A DNA stretch of 40,695 bases. Origin: SH-MAG3 sp036374995 (lineage in GTDB: Bacteria > Gemmatimonadota > Gemmatimonadetes > Longimicrobiales > RSA9). The stretch is from positions 1-40,695 of the forward strand of contig DASUSS010000092.1 in the NCBI GenBank assembly GCA_036374995.1. The letters run 5' to 3'. The notes under the pieces were generated by a model. That model had not been told where the DNA came from. It did not search any database and saw only the letters and a program-made list of their open reading frames with translations. A program made the position numbers and the translations under genes. Below, in pieces: positions 32,559-40,695 of this stretch. Numbering within the stretch: position 1 is the stretch's first letter; each line of letters starts with the position of its first letter.

Positions 32559-33113
32559 ATGCGCCGTGCCCTTTCCCGCATCGCAACCGCGGTGCTGCTC
32601 GGTCTCGCGATCACCGCCGGAGCGCTGTCGGCGCAGGACCCGGCACCGGCCCGGCCCCAGGATGTGGAATCGATCGACGCGATCCTCGAGGCACTCTACG
32701 ATGTGATCTCCGGACCCGCCGGCGAGAAGCGCGACTGGCAGCGATTCCACTCCCTGTTCGTACCCGGTGCACGGCTGATTCCCACGGGCATCAACCAGCA
32801 GGGCGCCGTCCGGCATCGCGTGATGACGCCGGAGGAATACGTCGCCGCGAGCGGCCGGGTGCTCGAGGAGCGCGGCTTCTTCGAGCGGGAAATCGGGCGG
32901 ACGACGGAGCGGTTCGGCAACATCGCTCACGTGTTCAGTGCGTACGACTCGCGCCACACGGCGGCGGACCCGGAGCCGTTCGCGCGCGGCATCAACAGCA
33001 TCCAGCTGCTCTACGACGGCAGCCGCTGGTGGGTCGTGAGCATCTTCTGGGACTCCGAGCGCGACGACAACCGGATCCCCGATCGCTACCTGCGGGCGGG
33101 CGGCGGGCGTTGA
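32559..33113 (+). CDS. Secreted NTF2/SnoaL-like protein
   Basis: 184 residues, ATG 32559 with a strong AGGAGG site. A signal peptide ends at LSAQD (about 25). The mature part reads as one NTF2-like (DUF4440/SnoaL) cone: an N-terminal helix pair (VESIDAILEALYDVISG, RDWQRFHSLFVPGARLIPTG) and C-terminal strands ending SIQLLYDGSRWWVVSIFWDSER. Such domains bind small hydrophobic ligands or act as hydrolases or isomerases. The specific role is unknown. The stop overlaps the TTG start of the next gene, so the two are coupled. Confidence 0.75.
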   Translation: MRRALSRIATAVLLGLAITAGALSAQDPAPARPQDVESIDAILEALYDVISGPAGEKRDWQRFHSLFVPGARLIPTGINQQGAVRHRVMTPEEYVAASGRVLEERGFFEREIGRTTERFGNIAHVFSAYDSRHTAADPEPFARGINSIQLLYDGSRWWVVSIFWDSERDDNRIPDRYLRAGGGR

Positions 33114-35467
33114 GGCGTAGCGTCGTACTCGCCCTCGGCCTCCTCCTCGCTACGCTCGCGCCGGCGAGCGGCCAGGCGCCGGTGCCCGTCATCGATGATG
33201 CGCCGGCACCGGCCCTCCATCACGGGAGGCAGAAGAACGTCGAGGTACAGCTGCCGCGTGACGATGTCGAGCTGCGCATCGACGGACGCCTGGACGAGCC
33301 GGCGTGGTCGCGCGCCGCATTGCTGACCGGGTTCTCGCAGTACACGCCGATCGATGGGCTGCCCGCGGATGACTCCACCGAGATCCTCGTCTTCTACTCC
33401 GGCGACGCGATCCATTTCGGGATCCGCGCGTACGAGCCGCACGGCACCGCGAATGCCACCCTGGCCGACCGCGACCGCGTCACGGGCGACGATCACGTGC
33501 TCATCCTCCTCGATACGTTCGACGACCGGCGCCGCGCGCTCGCTTTCCTCGTCAATCCGCTCGGCGTACAGGGGGACGGCACGTTCACGGATGCGGGCGG
33601 TCTCGACCTGAACCCGGATTTCCTGTTCGAGTCGCGCGGTCGCGTGACACCGTCCGGCTACGAGATCGAGCTGCGCATCCCGTTCAAGAGCATCCGCTAT
33701 CGAGCCGCGACCGTGCAGAGCTGGGGCATCAACATCATCCGCAAGGTCCAGCACTCCGGGCAGGAACAGTCGTGGACGCCGCTCGAGCGCGGACATCCGT
33801 CCCTGCTCGCGCAGAGCGGCACGCTCGCCGGAATCACCGGCCTGCGGCGCACTCTCGTGCTCGACGTGAACCCCGTCATGACGGCGCGCGCCGTCGGTGC
33901 GCCCGGCCCCGCGGCGGACCCGTCCTGGCGCTACGACGCCCAGCGTCCCGAGCTCGGCGGCAATCTGCGGTGGGGCGTGACGTCCAACCTCACGATGAAC
34001 GCGACCGTGAATCCGGACTTCTCGCAGGTCGAGGCCGATGTCGGACAGGTCACCTACGACCCGCGCGCCTCGCTCTTCTTCCCCGAGAAGCGGCCGTTCT
34101 TCCTCGACGGCAGCGAGAACTTCGATGTCCCGAATCGGCTCATCTACACGCGACGCATCACGGCACCGGTCACGGCCGCGAAGCTGAACGGCAAGATCGG
34201 CAGCCTGAACGTCGGTGTGCTCAGCGCAGTCGATGACGAATCGCTCTCTGCGACGCAGGCCGGCCATCCCGTGTTCAACATCGTCCGTCTGCGGCGCGAC
34301 CTCGGTGCGCAGTCGAACGCCGGCATCGTCTACACGGACCGCGTGGATGGCGACGACTACAACCGCGTGGCGGGCGCCGACACGCGCCTGCTGCTCGGCC
34401 GCTACATCCTCGCCGCCCAGCTCGCCTCGAGCTTCACGTCGCGCGCCGGCCAGACCGCACGGTGGAGCCCGCTGTTCGACTTCGCACTGACACGGACCGG
34501 TCGCGACTGGGGGTTCAACGTCGTTGTGGAGGGTGTGCACCCTGAGTTCGTCGCGAGCAGCGGATTCATCTCGAGAAGCGGTATCGCCCACGCGAACATC
34601 TCGCCGCGCCGCACGTTCTTCCCGCAGAACGGCATCATCGAGACGCTCTCGACGTCGCTGATCCTCGACGGCACCTGGGACTACGACCGGTTCCGCCGCG
34701 GCACCGAGCCGAACGACATGAAGCTCCAGACGAGCACGAACCTGTCGCTGCGCGGCGGCTGGCGCGCGACGCTGTTCACGTGGCTCGAGTCGTTCATGTA
34801 CCCGGCCGACCTGTACTCCCGCTTCTACATCGAGCGGCATGACGGCGCGGGTGCCGTGATCGATACCGCGGGTTACACCGGCACGCATCGGCTGCCCAAC
34901 TATGGCGGCCTGGTGGCGGTCCACACGCCGCAGTTCCGGACGGTCTCCGGATCCGCCGAGATCGTCGCCGGTCACGATGTCAACTTCGACGAGTGGTCGT
35001 CCGCCTGGATCTTCTTCACGACCCTGAACGCCGACTGGCGTCCCACGGACAGGCTGCGCGTGAACGCGCGGTACGTCGAGCAGCGGTTCCACCGGGTGTC
35101 CGACGGCTCGCTCGTCCGGCTCCGCATGATCCCCCGGCTGAAGCTCGAGTATCAGCTCGCGCGACCCATCTTCTTCCGCTGGGTCGGCCAGTACGACGCG
35201 ACCCGGATCGCCGCGCTGCGCGACGACTCGCGCACGAACGACCCCGTGCTCGTCCGCGCGCCGGACGGCTCCTTCAGCCGCGCCGATGAGGTCGAGCGCG
35301 GCGGGTTCCGCGCGGACTGGCTGTTCTCCTATCAGCCCAATCCCGGAACCGTGCTGTTCGCCGGCTACGGCACGAGCCTGAGCAGCGCGGCATTCTTCGA
35401 GCCGCGATCGCTCGAGCGGACGAGCGACGGTTTCTTCGTGAAGCTGAGCTATCTGCTGAGGTTCTAG
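33110..35467 (+). CDS. DUF5916 outer-membrane protein with N-terminal CBM9-like domain
   Basis: 785 residues from TTG 33110, which overlaps the upstream TGA as TTGA. No ATG or GTG fits between the signal peptide and the previous stop. The signal peptide ends at ASGQA (about 22). The next about 200 residues form a family-9 carbohydrate-binding-like sandwich (ELRIDGRLDEPAWSRA through SGYEIELRIPFKSIRY). The rest is the DUF5916 barrel with RASLFFPEKRPFFLDGSENF, many amphipathic strands and a terminal aromatic (SYLLRF) typical of BAM substrates. Function unknown, possibly outer-membrane uptake or binding. Confidence is high for the family, low for role. Confidence 0.88.
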   Translation: MRRSVVLALGLLLATLAPASGQAPVPVIDDAPAPALHHGRQKNVEVQLPRDDVELRIDGRLDEPAWSRAALLTGFSQYTPIDGLPADDSTEILVFYSGDAIHFGIRAYEPHGTANATLADRDRVTGDDHVLILLDTFDDRRRALAFLVNPLGVQGDGTFTDAGGLDLNPDFLFESRGRVTPSGYEIELRIPFKSIRYRAATVQSWGINIIRKVQHSGQEQSWTPLERGHPSLLAQSGTLAGITGLRRTLVLDVNPVMTARAVGAPGPAADPSWRYDAQRPELGGNLRWGVTSNLTMNATVNPDFSQVEADVGQVTYDPRASLFFPEKRPFFLDGSENFDVPNRLIYTRRITAPVTAAKLNGKIGSLNVGVLSAVDDESLSATQAGHPVFNIVRLRRDLGAQSNAGIVYTDRVDGDDYNRVAGADTRLLLGRYILAAQLASSFTSRAGQTARWSPLFDFALTRTGRDWGFNVVVEGVHPEFVASSGFISRSGIAHANISPRRTFFPQNGIIETLSTSLILDGTWDYDRFRRGTEPNDMKLQTSTNLSLRGGWRATLFTWLESFMYPADLYSRFYIERHDGAGAVIDTAGYTGTHRLPNYGGLVAVHTPQFRTVSGSAEIVAGHDVNFDEWSSAWIFFTTLNADWRPTDRLRVNARYVEQRFHRVSDGSLVRLRMIPRLKLEYQLARPIFFRWVGQYDATRIAALRDDSRTNDPVLVRAPDGSFSRADEVERGGFRADWLFSYQPNPGTVLFAGYGTSLSSAAFFEPRSLERTSDGFFVKLSYLLRF

Positions 35468-35531
35468 GAGAGATCCCGGCGAGCGGAATACGCCTTCCAA
35501 CGCTGCACCGCTCTCCGGCATCCTATCGGCA

Positions 35532-36104
35532 ATGGGAGTGCTCACCATGCCGTTACCGGGCCAGGCTCGCGTGCCGGACGCCGGCGCGGAGGCGGAGCTC
35601 ATCCGCCGGGCGCAGGCGGGAGACCGCGCCGCGTTCGATGGCCTATACGCGCTGACGGCCGGCCGCATCTTCGCGCTGCTGCTCCGTCTCTGTGCCGATC
35701 GCGAGGCCGCGGAGCGGCTGACCCAGGACACGTTCGTGATGGCGTGGCAGCGGCTCGGCACGTTTCGCGGACAGAGCCGGTTCACGTCCTGGCTGCATCG
35801 GATCGCGGTGAACTTCATGCTGCAGGACAGTCGTTCGCAGGGCCGCCGCGAGGCGCGGGTGATCGCGGTCGAGGACGGAGTCCTGCGCGCCGCGGCCGGC
35901 CATTCTCCTTCCACCGACCTGCGCCTCGACCTGGAGCGGGCGATCGCGCGGCTCCCCGACGGTGCGCGCACCGCGCTCGTGCTCCATGACATCGAGGGCT
36001 ACACCCATGAGGAGATCGCAGCCATGACGGGCATTGCGGCGGGGACCGTCAAGTCCCAGCTGCACCGCGCCCGTCGCCTGCTGCAGGAGCGTTTGAGCCC
36101 ATGA
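35532..36104 (+). CDS. ECF-type RNA polymerase sigma factor
   Basis: 190 residues with sigma region 2 (ELIRRAQAGDRAAFDGLYALTAGRIFALLLRL to TQDTFVMAWQRLGTFRGQSRFTSWLHRIAVN) and region 4 (AIARLPDGARTALVLHDIEGYTHEEIAAMTGIAAGTVKSQLHRARRLLQERL). Regions 1.1 and 3 are absent, as in ECF sigma factors. The stop overlaps the ATG of the anti-sigma gene (ATGA). The DUF4097 gene downstream is probably a regulated output. ATG 35532 or the in-frame ATG 35547 could be used. Confidence 0.95.
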   Translation: MGVLTMPLPGQARVPDAGAEAELIRRAQAGDRAAFDGLYALTAGRIFALLLRLCADREAAERLTQDTFVMAWQRLGTFRGQSRFTSWLHRIAVNFMLQDSRSQGRREARVIAVEDGVLRAAAGHSPSTDLRLDLERAIARLPDGARTALVLHDIEGYTHEEIAAMTGIAAGTVKSQLHRARRLLQERLSP

Positions 36105-36772
36105 ATCACCATCTCGATGACGCACGGCTGAATGACTTCGCCGACGACCTGCTGCCGGGCCCGGAGCGGGCCCGGGCGGAGGAGCACCTCGCTTCGTGCT
36201 CCGCGTGCCGCGACACGCTGACGAAAGTCCGGCAGCTCCGCTCCGCGCTCGCCGCACTCCCGCTCGAGATCGCGCCGCCGCCGGACGTGCTCGCGGATGT
36301 GCGCGCGCGCATCGCGGCAGCGGGATCCGGACGGATGGTCGATGCGTCCTGGTATGCACGACCGCGCATGCTCGCCGCCGCGGCCGTACTGCTCGTAGCG
36401 GTCACGGCTGCAACGACTACACTGGTGATTCGAGCGATGGAGCGCCCGCCTGGTGCAGCCGTGGCGACATATGGAGCGGCGGACGATCGGCCCGCCGCAC
36501 TCGTCGCCGTGCAGGCCATGGAGCGGTCCTACGAGGAGGCGATTGCGGAGCTGCAGCGCGCGCTGGGCGATCAGCAGAGCGGTCTTTCGCCCGAGACGCT
36601 CCGTGTGCTCCAGGAGAACCTGGGCGTGATCGACCGGGCCGTCGCCGAGGCGCGCGCGGCGCTGCACGCCGATCCGGCGAACGACGTGCTGGCCGCTCTG
36701 CTCCGCGCGGGATACGAGCGCAAGCTGGACGTGCTGCGGAGTGTGAGCTCGCACGGGAGGGCCCGCTCATGA
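36101..36772 (+). CDS. Zinc-finger anti-sigma factor
   Basis: 223 residues. The N-terminal ZAS domain has the zinc motif His29-x3-Cys33-x2-Cys36 (EEHLASCSACRDTL). One membrane helix is at about 89-112 (MLAAAAVLLVAVTAATTTLVIRAM), followed by a periplasmic helical section (RSYEEAIAELQRALGDQQ onward). It would hold the upstream ECF factor inactive at the membrane and release it on an envelope or redox signal. It is coupled at both ends through ATGA overlaps. Confidence 0.93.
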   Translation: MNHHLDDARLNDFADDLLPGPERARAEEHLASCSACRDTLTKVRQLRSALAALPLEIAPPPDVLADVRARIAAAGSGRMVDASWYARPRMLAAAAVLLVAVTAATTTLVIRAMERPPGAAVATYGAADDRPAALVAVQAMERSYEEAIAELQRALGDQQSGLSPETLRVLQENLGVIDRAVAEARAALHADPANDVLAALLRAGYERKLDVLRSVSSHGRARS

Positions 36773-37650
36773 GTGTCCGACTCTGTCTGCCGTTCGTTCT
36801 CCTCGCGCTCGCCGCGGTACCGGCCGCAGCGCAGCGGAACATCGGCGAGCGTTTCGCCGCCGCACCGGACGGCTACGTGCGCGTGCAGAACATGGCCGGC
36901 ACGGTGAAGCTGATCGGCTGGGACCGCGACAGCATCGCCGTGAGCGGGACCGTCCACGACACGCCTGCCGAGCGCTTCGTCGTACAGCGCGGCGCAGAGG
37001 GCGTGACGCTCGGCCTGTGGGACACGACCGTGGAGCGGGCAGAGCCATCGCACATCGAGGTGCGGGTGCCCGCGCGGAGTCAGGTGTGGATCCGCACCGG
37101 CTCCGCGTCGGTGTTCGTTTCCGGCGTGAGCGGCGGAATCGATGTGACCTCGGTCGGCGGGCCCATCGAGATACGCGATGCGCCAGGCGAGGTATTCGCC
37201 GAATCGATGACGGGCAGCGTCATCCTCGATGTGCGGACGTCGATGGCGCGCGCGAAGACCGTCACGGGCGCGATCCTGGTACGGGGTGTGATCGCCGATG
37301 CGACGGCGACGTCGGTGAGCGGCAACGTGCTGATCGAGGACGCGACGCTCGACCGCGGCAGCTTCGAGTCGGTCGATGGAGAGCTGCGCTTCGTCGGCCG
37401 GCTGCGGCGCGGCTCGACGCTCGACTTCGTCACGCACGGCGGCGCCGTCGAGTTCCTGCTGCCGGCCGCGTCCGATGTCGAGTTCCGCGTCTCCACCTAC
37501 GAGGGCGGGCTGCACAGCGAGTTCGACGTGCCGGTCCGCACCAGCGTGAGCAAGATCAAGGGCAGCGAGCGGACGTTCCGTCTCGGTGATGGTGGCGCGC
37601 GCGTGAACGTGCGCACGTTCCGCGGCCGTGTCGTGATCCGCAGTCGCTGA
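36769..37650 (+). CDS. Secreted DUF4097 (putative adhesin-like) beta-helix protein
   Basis: 293 residues. A signal peptide ends at AAAQR (about 22), then short repeated strands of the DUF4097 type (GTVKLIGWDRDSIAVSG, GGIDVTSVGGPIEIRDAPG, ATATSVSGNVLIEDATL), predicted to form a right-handed beta-helix. DUF4097 proteins commonly sit beside ECF sigma/anti-sigma pairs. Their function is unsettled, with envelope surface structure the usual proposal. The start overlaps the anti-sigma stop (ATGA) and has GGGAGG 8 nt upstream. Confidence 0.88.
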   Translation: MSVRLCLPFVLLALAAVPAAAQRNIGERFAAAPDGYVRVQNMAGTVKLIGWDRDSIAVSGTVHDTPAERFVVQRGAEGVTLGLWDTTVERAEPSHIEVRVPARSQVWIRTGSASVFVSGVSGGIDVTSVGGPIEIRDAPGEVFAESMTGSVILDVRTSMARAKTVTGAILVRGVIADATATSVSGNVLIEDATLDRGSFESVDGELRFVGRLRRGSTLDFVTHGGAVEFLLPAASDVEFRVSTYEGGLHSEFDVPVRTSVSKIKGSERTFRLGDGGARVNVRTFRGRVVIRSR

Positions 37651-37765
37651 GTTCGAACCCTTCCGCTCCGTGCGGCATCTCACTGACACGAGGTGCCGGC
37701 ACCTCCAGCAGTCCGTCACGGTCGCGACAAGACGTCCGGCCGGAACCCTGCCACGGAGGTGTGCC

Positions 37766-38356
37766 ATGAATGCCCGTCCGTTGCTGCTGTCCGCCGCACT
37801 CACGCTTGGCCTGGCTGCGTCCGCATCGGCCGGCCCGCCGTGGATCTCCATCGAGCTGCCGGCCAATCCGCACCATCCCACGACGCGGGATGCTACTCTC
37901 CTCGTCCGTGCCTACCATCACAGTGGAGTGCTCAATGCGCCGGTGAGCGGAGTCGCGGAAGGGATCGTGGACGGCCGGCGCGTATCCATGCCGCTCGAGC
38001 TGCGGCCCACGAACCAGCCCGGCGTGTTTGCCGTGCGCACGCCGCTGCCGAAGGGTGGGACCTGGATCATGGCGATCACGGTGGCGGAGGCGGAGACCGC
38101 GACTGCGACGGCACTCGTGACCGTGGACCCGCGCGGCCGCATTGTCGCCGTCGACGTGCCGGCCAGGCGGACACCCGATGGCTGGATGGTGCCGCGGCGC
38201 GTCGAGAAGGGCGACATCGAAGCCGCGCTGCGCGCCGCGGCGGTCGCGCACGGCGGCACATCCGCCGATCCCGTGCGATACGCGCTCGTGTTCGCGCTCC
38301 CGCTGCTGCTCGCGGGCGGAGCGATCCTGAAGCGGCGGGCGCCGCGCGTCAGCTGA
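37766..38356 (+). CDS. Secreted Ig-like protein with C-terminal membrane anchor
   Basis: 196 residues, ATG 37766 with GGAGG 7 nt upstream. A signal peptide ends at ASAGP (about 24). A strand-rich Ig-like section (ATLLVRAYHHSGVLNAPVSGVAEGIVDGRRVSMPLEL) follows, then a linker and a C-terminal hydrophobic segment (YALVFALPLLLAGGAIL) closed by a basic tail. No catalytic motif is visible; a structural or sensing domain facing the periplasm is likely. It overlaps the 3' end of the convergent nfo gene by 8 bp. Confidence 0.7.
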   Translation: MNARPLLLSAALTLGLAASASAGPPWISIELPANPHHPTTRDATLLVRAYHHSGVLNAPVSGVAEGIVDGRRVSMPLELRPTNQPGVFAVRTPLPKGGTWIMAITVAEAETATATALVTVDPRGRIVAVDVPARRTPDGWMVPRRVEKGDIEAALRAAAVAHGGTSADPVRYALVFALPLLLAGGAILKRRAPRVS

Positions 38357-39251
38357 GCGAGTGCAGCAGCGCGGCCATCTTCACGTCGTACGGGTCGCCG
38401 GAGGGATCGTCATCGGCCACCTGATAGTTGAGCTGCGGCGTCTCGAGGATGAGCGGGATGCCGCAGCTCCGCCGATCGGCCAGGAGCCACCGGAACGCCT
38501 CGCTGCCTATCCGCCCCTCGCCCAGCAGGACGTGCCGGTCGCGATTGCTGCCGAGCTCACCCTCGCTGTCGTTCAGGTGGAAGAACGCCGGCGGCTCGCC
38601 CGTCGCGGCCTCGAACTCGTCGAGGATCGCCGTGAACCGTTCGCGCGACGTGTGGATGTCGTAGCCGGACGCGAACAGGTGGCAGGTATCGAGACCGTAA
38701 CCGGCGCGCGGTCGCAGGGCCGGCGGGATGTGCGAGAGGATGTCGGCCACTTCCGCTGCGGTGCGACCGAGCGTGCGGCCCGCGCCCGCCGTGTTCTCGA
38801 CCAGCAGCCGTGTCGGCCCGTCGTGCGCCTCGAGTGCCTGCACCATCGCGCGCGCGACCCGCTCGGCCGCAGCCTTCGCATCGCCGTCACTCGCCGAGCC
38901 GGGATGGAAGCAGACACCACCGACACCCAGCGTATTCGACCGCTCCATCTCCTTCTTCAGGCCCGCCGCCGCGCGCCCCCACTTCTCCGGGTCCGCCGTG
39001 GCGACCGACAGCACGTAGGCGGCGTGCACGATGACGTTCTCGGGATGGAAGCCCGTCTCCTCGAGCGCACGACGGAAGCGCTGCACGCGCTCGTCCCGGA
39101 TCGTCGATTTGTCGCCGTAGAACTTCGGGATCGCAGTGAACAGCTGGAGCGTCGACAGGCCTGCGTTCGCCGCGCGCCGCACGGCCATGTCGATGCCACC
39201 GTTGTCGACCGTGTGCGAGCCGAAAATGTACTTCGAGTCGCTCTTTGCCAC
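38349..39251 (-). CDS. nfo: Endonuclease IV (AP endonuclease)
   Basis: 300 residues of the Nfo/EndoIV TIM barrel. Metal-binding signatures in order: GSHTV near the N-terminus, NVIVHAAYVLSVAT, GGVCFHPGS, RLLVENTAGAGRTLGR, GYGLDTCHLFASGYD, and FFHLNDSEGELGSNRDRH followed by GEGRIG and ILETP. Three zinc ions cleave DNA at abasic sites during base excision repair. The start is GTG 39251, 2 bp after the stop of the YceI gene, so the two may share a transcript. Confidence 0.96.
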   Translation of the reverse strand: MAKSDSKYIFGSHTVDNGGIDMAVRRAANAGLSTLQLFTAIPKFYGDKSTIRDERVQRFRRALEETGFHPENVIVHAAYVLSVATADPEKWGRAAAGLKKEMERSNTLGVGGVCFHPGSASDGDAKAAAERVARAMVQALEAHDGPTRLLVENTAGAGRTLGRTAAEVADILSHIPPALRPRAGYGLDTCHLFASGYDIHTSRERFTAILDEFEAATGEPPAFFHLNDSEGELGSNRDRHVLLGEGRIGSEAFRWLLADRRSCGIPLILETPQLNYQVADDDPSGDPYDVKMAALLHSLS

Positions 39252-39253
39252 GG

Positions 39254-39850
39254 TCAGCCCTGGCGCGGCGTGTTCGCCTCGATGCTCAGCTCGATGCGCA
39301 CCTCATCGCCCACCACAGGAACCGCCTCCTGGAGCCGGTTCCAGCGCAGGCCGTAGTCGAAGCGGTTGATGCGCAGCGTGCCCTCCGCGCCGAGACGCTG
39401 CCGTCCGTTCGGCGCCGCTACCGGACCCACCAGCTCGAACGGGATCCGGACCTCCTTCGTGACATCGCGGATCGTCAGATTCCCCACCAGGACGAGCCCG
39501 TCATCGGAACGCTCGATCCGCGTGCTCACGAACGTGATCGACGGGAACCGCTCCGCATCGAAGAATTCGGCACCGCGCAGATCACCGTCCCGCCGCTCGT
39601 TGCTCGTGTCGACACTGCTCGTGCCGATCGTGACGTTCACCGTCGACCGCGTGACGTCCTCCGCATGCAGCATGATGTGGCCGCTGAAGTCCGTGAACTT
39701 GCCTCTCACGTTGGTGACCGCCAGATGCCGCACCGTGAAGCCGATATAACTGTGGCTGCGGTCGATGTCGAAGCGGACCAGATCCGGAGGCGAGGCCGCC
39801 GTGAGGGAGAGGGCTGCCAGAGTGATCACGGTCGTGTTCAGCAGTCGCAT
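39254..39850 (-). CDS. YceI-family periplasmic lipocalin-like protein
   Basis: 198 residues from ATG 39850, preceded by GAGG at good spacing. A signal peptide (about 1-20) is followed by the YceI signature DRSHSYIGFTVRHLAVTNVRGKFTDFSG and the GNLTIRDVTKEVRIPFEL strand. YceI proteins are eight-strand barrels that bind polyisoprenoids or related lipids in the periplasm. Length is typical. It lies directly upstream of nfo. Confidence 0.93.
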   Translation of the reverse strand: MRLLNTTVITLAALSLTAASPPDLVRFDIDRSHSYIGFTVRHLAVTNVRGKFTDFSGHIMLHAEDVTRSTVNVTIGTSSVDTSNERRDGDLRGAEFFDAERFPSITFVSTRIERSDDGLVLVGNLTIRDVTKEVRIPFELVGPVAAPNGRQRLGAEGTLRINRFDYGLRWNRLQEAVPVVGDEVRIELSIEANTPRQG

Positions 39851-39987
39851 TGATTTCCTCGTATGGTTGTCCGGATGAACGATGGTACCGTTTCGAGGAC
39901 ATCCTCCCGATCCGTCCTCAGCGTCCCCCGCGACTCCGCGGTGAAACAATCCCCTGTTCGTGGAGCCCGAGGTCCGGGCCCGCGCGC

Positions 39988-40695
39988 TCATCTCCTCTCG
40001 CGCGCCAGCGCCCGGTAATACTCCTCCACGAGCTTGCGGTATCCCTCCGGCACTTCGTCCGTCCCGGAGAGGAAGAGCCGCTCGCGCTCGGCGCCGAGCA
40101 CCTCGCGGCGCAGCCCGAACTCGTACTGCTTGAGGCCGTCGATGACCTGCGCCTGGAGGCGCGCGAGACCGTTCGGGTCCGCCCAGACGCCGCTGCCCTG
40201 AAGCGCACGCAGATCGCGGATCACGCCGTCCAGCTCGCCGACGTCGCGGCCGTCGCGAGCGAGCTGCTGCCGCAGCGCCTGCGCCTCCGCGAGCCGCTCG
40301 CGCAGCTCCGAGCGGAACTGGCGGGCATCGGCGTCGGATATGCTGCCGCCGCGCGAGCCGATCGCGCCGCGCGCGCCGCCGACGCCACCCTGCATGCCGC
40401 CCTGCTGGTCGCGCGCGCCCTGCTCGCCACCCCGGCCGCCCTGCTGACCCTGCTGACCCTGCTGACCCTGCTGTCCCTGCTGACCCTGCTGACCCTGCTG
40501 ACCCTGCTGACCCTGCTGGTTCTGCTGGTTCTGCTGGTTCTGCTGGTTCTGCTGGTTCTGCTGGTTCTGCTGGCCCTGCTGGCCCTGCTGGTTCTGCTGG
40601 CCCTGCTGGTTCTGCTGGCCCTGCTGGTCCTGCTGACCCTGCTGCTCCTGCTGCGAGCCGTTCTCGGCCGCGGCGCGCGTACGCTCCTGCATGGA
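39988..40695 (-). CDS. C-terminal part of a protein with a long xQQ repeat (5' end beyond window)
   Basis: At least 234 residues, open at the right edge. An ATG at 40692 exists, but it has no visible ribosome site within the window and the frame continues to the edge. Residues 13-84 are 24 consecutive xQQ units (x = Gly, Asn, Asp, Glu or Ser). A Gly/Arg linker follows, then a charged helical domain (DARQFRSELRERLAEAQALRQQL to YRKLVEEYYRALARE). Length, Gln/Gly tract and C-terminal helices resemble the tail of DUF4175-type membrane proteins; that call is tentative. Confidence 0.6.
   Translation of the reverse strand, partial: SMQERTRAAAENGSQQEQQGQQDQQGQQNQQGQQNQQGQQGQQNQQNQQNQQNQQNQQNQQGQQGQQGQQGQQGQQGQQGQQGQQGGRGGEQGARDQQGGMQGGVGGARGAIGSRGGSISDADARQFRSELRERLAEAQALRQQLARDGRDVGELDGVIRDLRALQGSGVWADPNGLARLQAQVIDGLKQYEFGLRREVLGAERERLFLSGTDEVPEGYRKLVEEYYRALARERR
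40441..40656 (-). repeat. Coding 9-bp minisatellite (24 units, xQQ)
   Basis: 216 bp of tandem 9-mers, on the coding strand (CAG CAG GGN or CAG CAG AAY). Eight contiguous GQQ units, six NQQ units and then mixed units are present. The near-identity of neighbouring units indicates recent slippage or unequal crossing-over, so copy number is likely to vary between strains. Confidence 0.9.

Noticed and set aside
32240..33109. N-terminal extension of the DUF5916 frame
   Set aside because: It overlaps the NTF2-like gene, which has a strong ribosome site and signal peptide. The extension hides the DUF5916 signal peptide in the interior.
40441..40656. Regular short repeats resembling a CRISPR array
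   Set aside because: The units are 9 bp without unique spacers and keep an open reading frame.

Overview
This window is very GC-rich, densely packed bacterial chromosome. The gene set suggests a member of the Gemmatimonadota or a similar lineage with aerobic and facultative respiration. It includes an ADOP-type ABC permease, paired secreted M16 proteases, secreted tandem amidohydrolases, a DUF5916 outer-membrane protein, an ATP-dependent DNA ligase, c-type cytochromes, an ECF sigma/anti-sigma/DUF4097 unit and NrfHA. The phylum is inferred from gene content only. No rRNA, tRNA, CRISPR array, phage or IS transposase was recognised.

Left part (1-16.5 kb): a YpfJ-type zinc metallopeptidase, MsrA and a diheme cytochrome c all lie on the minus strand. 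Next comes a very large AAA/TPR regulator whose OmpR-type DNA-binding and BTAD domains are at the C-terminus. Divergent from it is a MATE exporter translationally coupled to a divergent MurE-like ligase. The 356-bp divergent region holds a promoter, a palindrome, a 40-codon leader ORF and a strong intrinsic terminator that ends 27 nt before the MATE start, which is an attenuation layout. Minus-strand genes follow: a DUF4105/Lnb-like protein and a small membrane protein. Then come a plus-strand outer-membrane barrel, a DNA ligase, an ADOP permease, a methyltransferase, a pterin dehydratase, a thioesterase and a small lipoprotein.

Middle (17-28 kb): nrfH-nrfA encode ammonia-forming nitrite reduction, with an unusual CxxCH at the catalytic heme. 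Two coupled genes carry three amidohydrolase-like domains, of which only one keeps the metal ligands. An M16 pair has one catalytic and one degenerate member. Two about 200-bp elements with the same long terminal inverted repeats (17401-17608 and 24327-24522) sit directly behind the stop codons of nrfA and of the M16 gene. Their arms show paired compensatory base changes, and they are the most striking non-coding signal in the window.

Right part (28-40.7 kb): a stand-alone FeoA-domain protein is followed by a kinase/regulator/kinase signalling operon behind a strong promoter whose spacer is a palindrome. Next are an NTF2-like secreted protein coupled to a DUF5916 outer-membrane protein, the ECF sigma/anti-sigma/DUF4097 operon and a secreted membrane-anchored protein. 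The window ends with endonuclease IV, a YceI protein, and the C-terminal part of a protein with 24 consecutive xQQ units that runs off the right edge.
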